A DNA stretch of 21,897 nucleotides from Candidatus Buchananbacteria bacterium CG10_big_fil_rev_8_21_14_0_10_33_19 (GTDB lineage: Bacteria > Patescibacteria > ABY1 > 2-01-FULL-39-33). The stretch lies in assembly GCA_002773855.1 (NCBI GenBank), contig PEZY01000012.1, positions 137,730 through 159,626 on the forward strand, read 5' to 3'. Under the pieces are notes generated by a model that made no database searches, had not been told where the DNA came from, and saw only the letters and a program-made list of their open reading frames with translations. A program made the position numbers and the translations under genes. Each line of letters opens with the position of its first letter. Within the stretch, counting starts at the first letter, position 1. This document shows, piece after piece, positions 21,869-21,897 of the stretch.

Positions 21869-21897
21869 ATCATTGATAAAATTTGCGTATGTCTTTT

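Overview
The window looks like a piece of an AT-rich Candidate Phyla Radiation (Patescibacteria, Parcubacteria-like) chromosome. The evidence is the two DUF5667-type proteins, an ECF sigma factor overlapping a DUF5667 membrane protein, a large cell-surface (S-layer-like) protein, a membrane-anchored penicillin-acylase-family hydrolase, and mostly leaderless-looking start regions with no Shine-Dalgarno (SD) sequence. No in-frame TGA interrupts any gene, so the ordinary bacterial code applies; all identified genes stop at TAA or TAG. The lineage assignment is inference from protein families; no rRNA or tRNA gene was seen.

Layout. 1-3.66 kb, plus strand: the C-terminal tail of a partial gene, a 33-residue putative membrane peptide, a secreted DUF5667 protein with its terminator, then miaB and miaA, which together make the ms2i6A37 tRNA modification. 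A bidirectional terminator separates these from a long minus-strand block (3.7-14.9 kb). Read in its own direction, that block holds: a small HTH regulator with a 30-bp palindromic operator over its -10 box; a 79-residue protein with its own promoter, SD and terminator; the secE-nusG-rplK-rplA operon with a strong promoter, a 5' hairpin and a structured rplK leader; two paralogous P-loop kinases; tmk; a two-domain ThyX-like protein; gatB; a penicillin-acylase-family protein; and two unrecognised small genes.

15.1-21.9 kb, plus strand: a consensus sigma-70 promoter drives an ECF sigma factor translationally overlapped with a DUF5667 membrane protein (probable sigma/anti-sigma pair). A 392-bp stretch with a decayed minus-strand reading frame follows, then a 1240-residue surface protein with a long terminator hairpin, and a membrane-anchored TPR protein.

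The most distinctive part is the three-gene nucleotide cassette at 8.1-11.1 kb (kinase, tmk, ThyX-like). It has its own promoter with a dyad in the spacer, strong and interlocked SD sites not seen at most neighbouring genes, a thymidylate kinase with a non-canonical Walker A, and a double ThyX-fold protein in which neither half keeps the RHR signature. It may be an acquired or repurposed deoxynucleotide pathway. The other genes are mostly recognisable core or CPR-typical functions.
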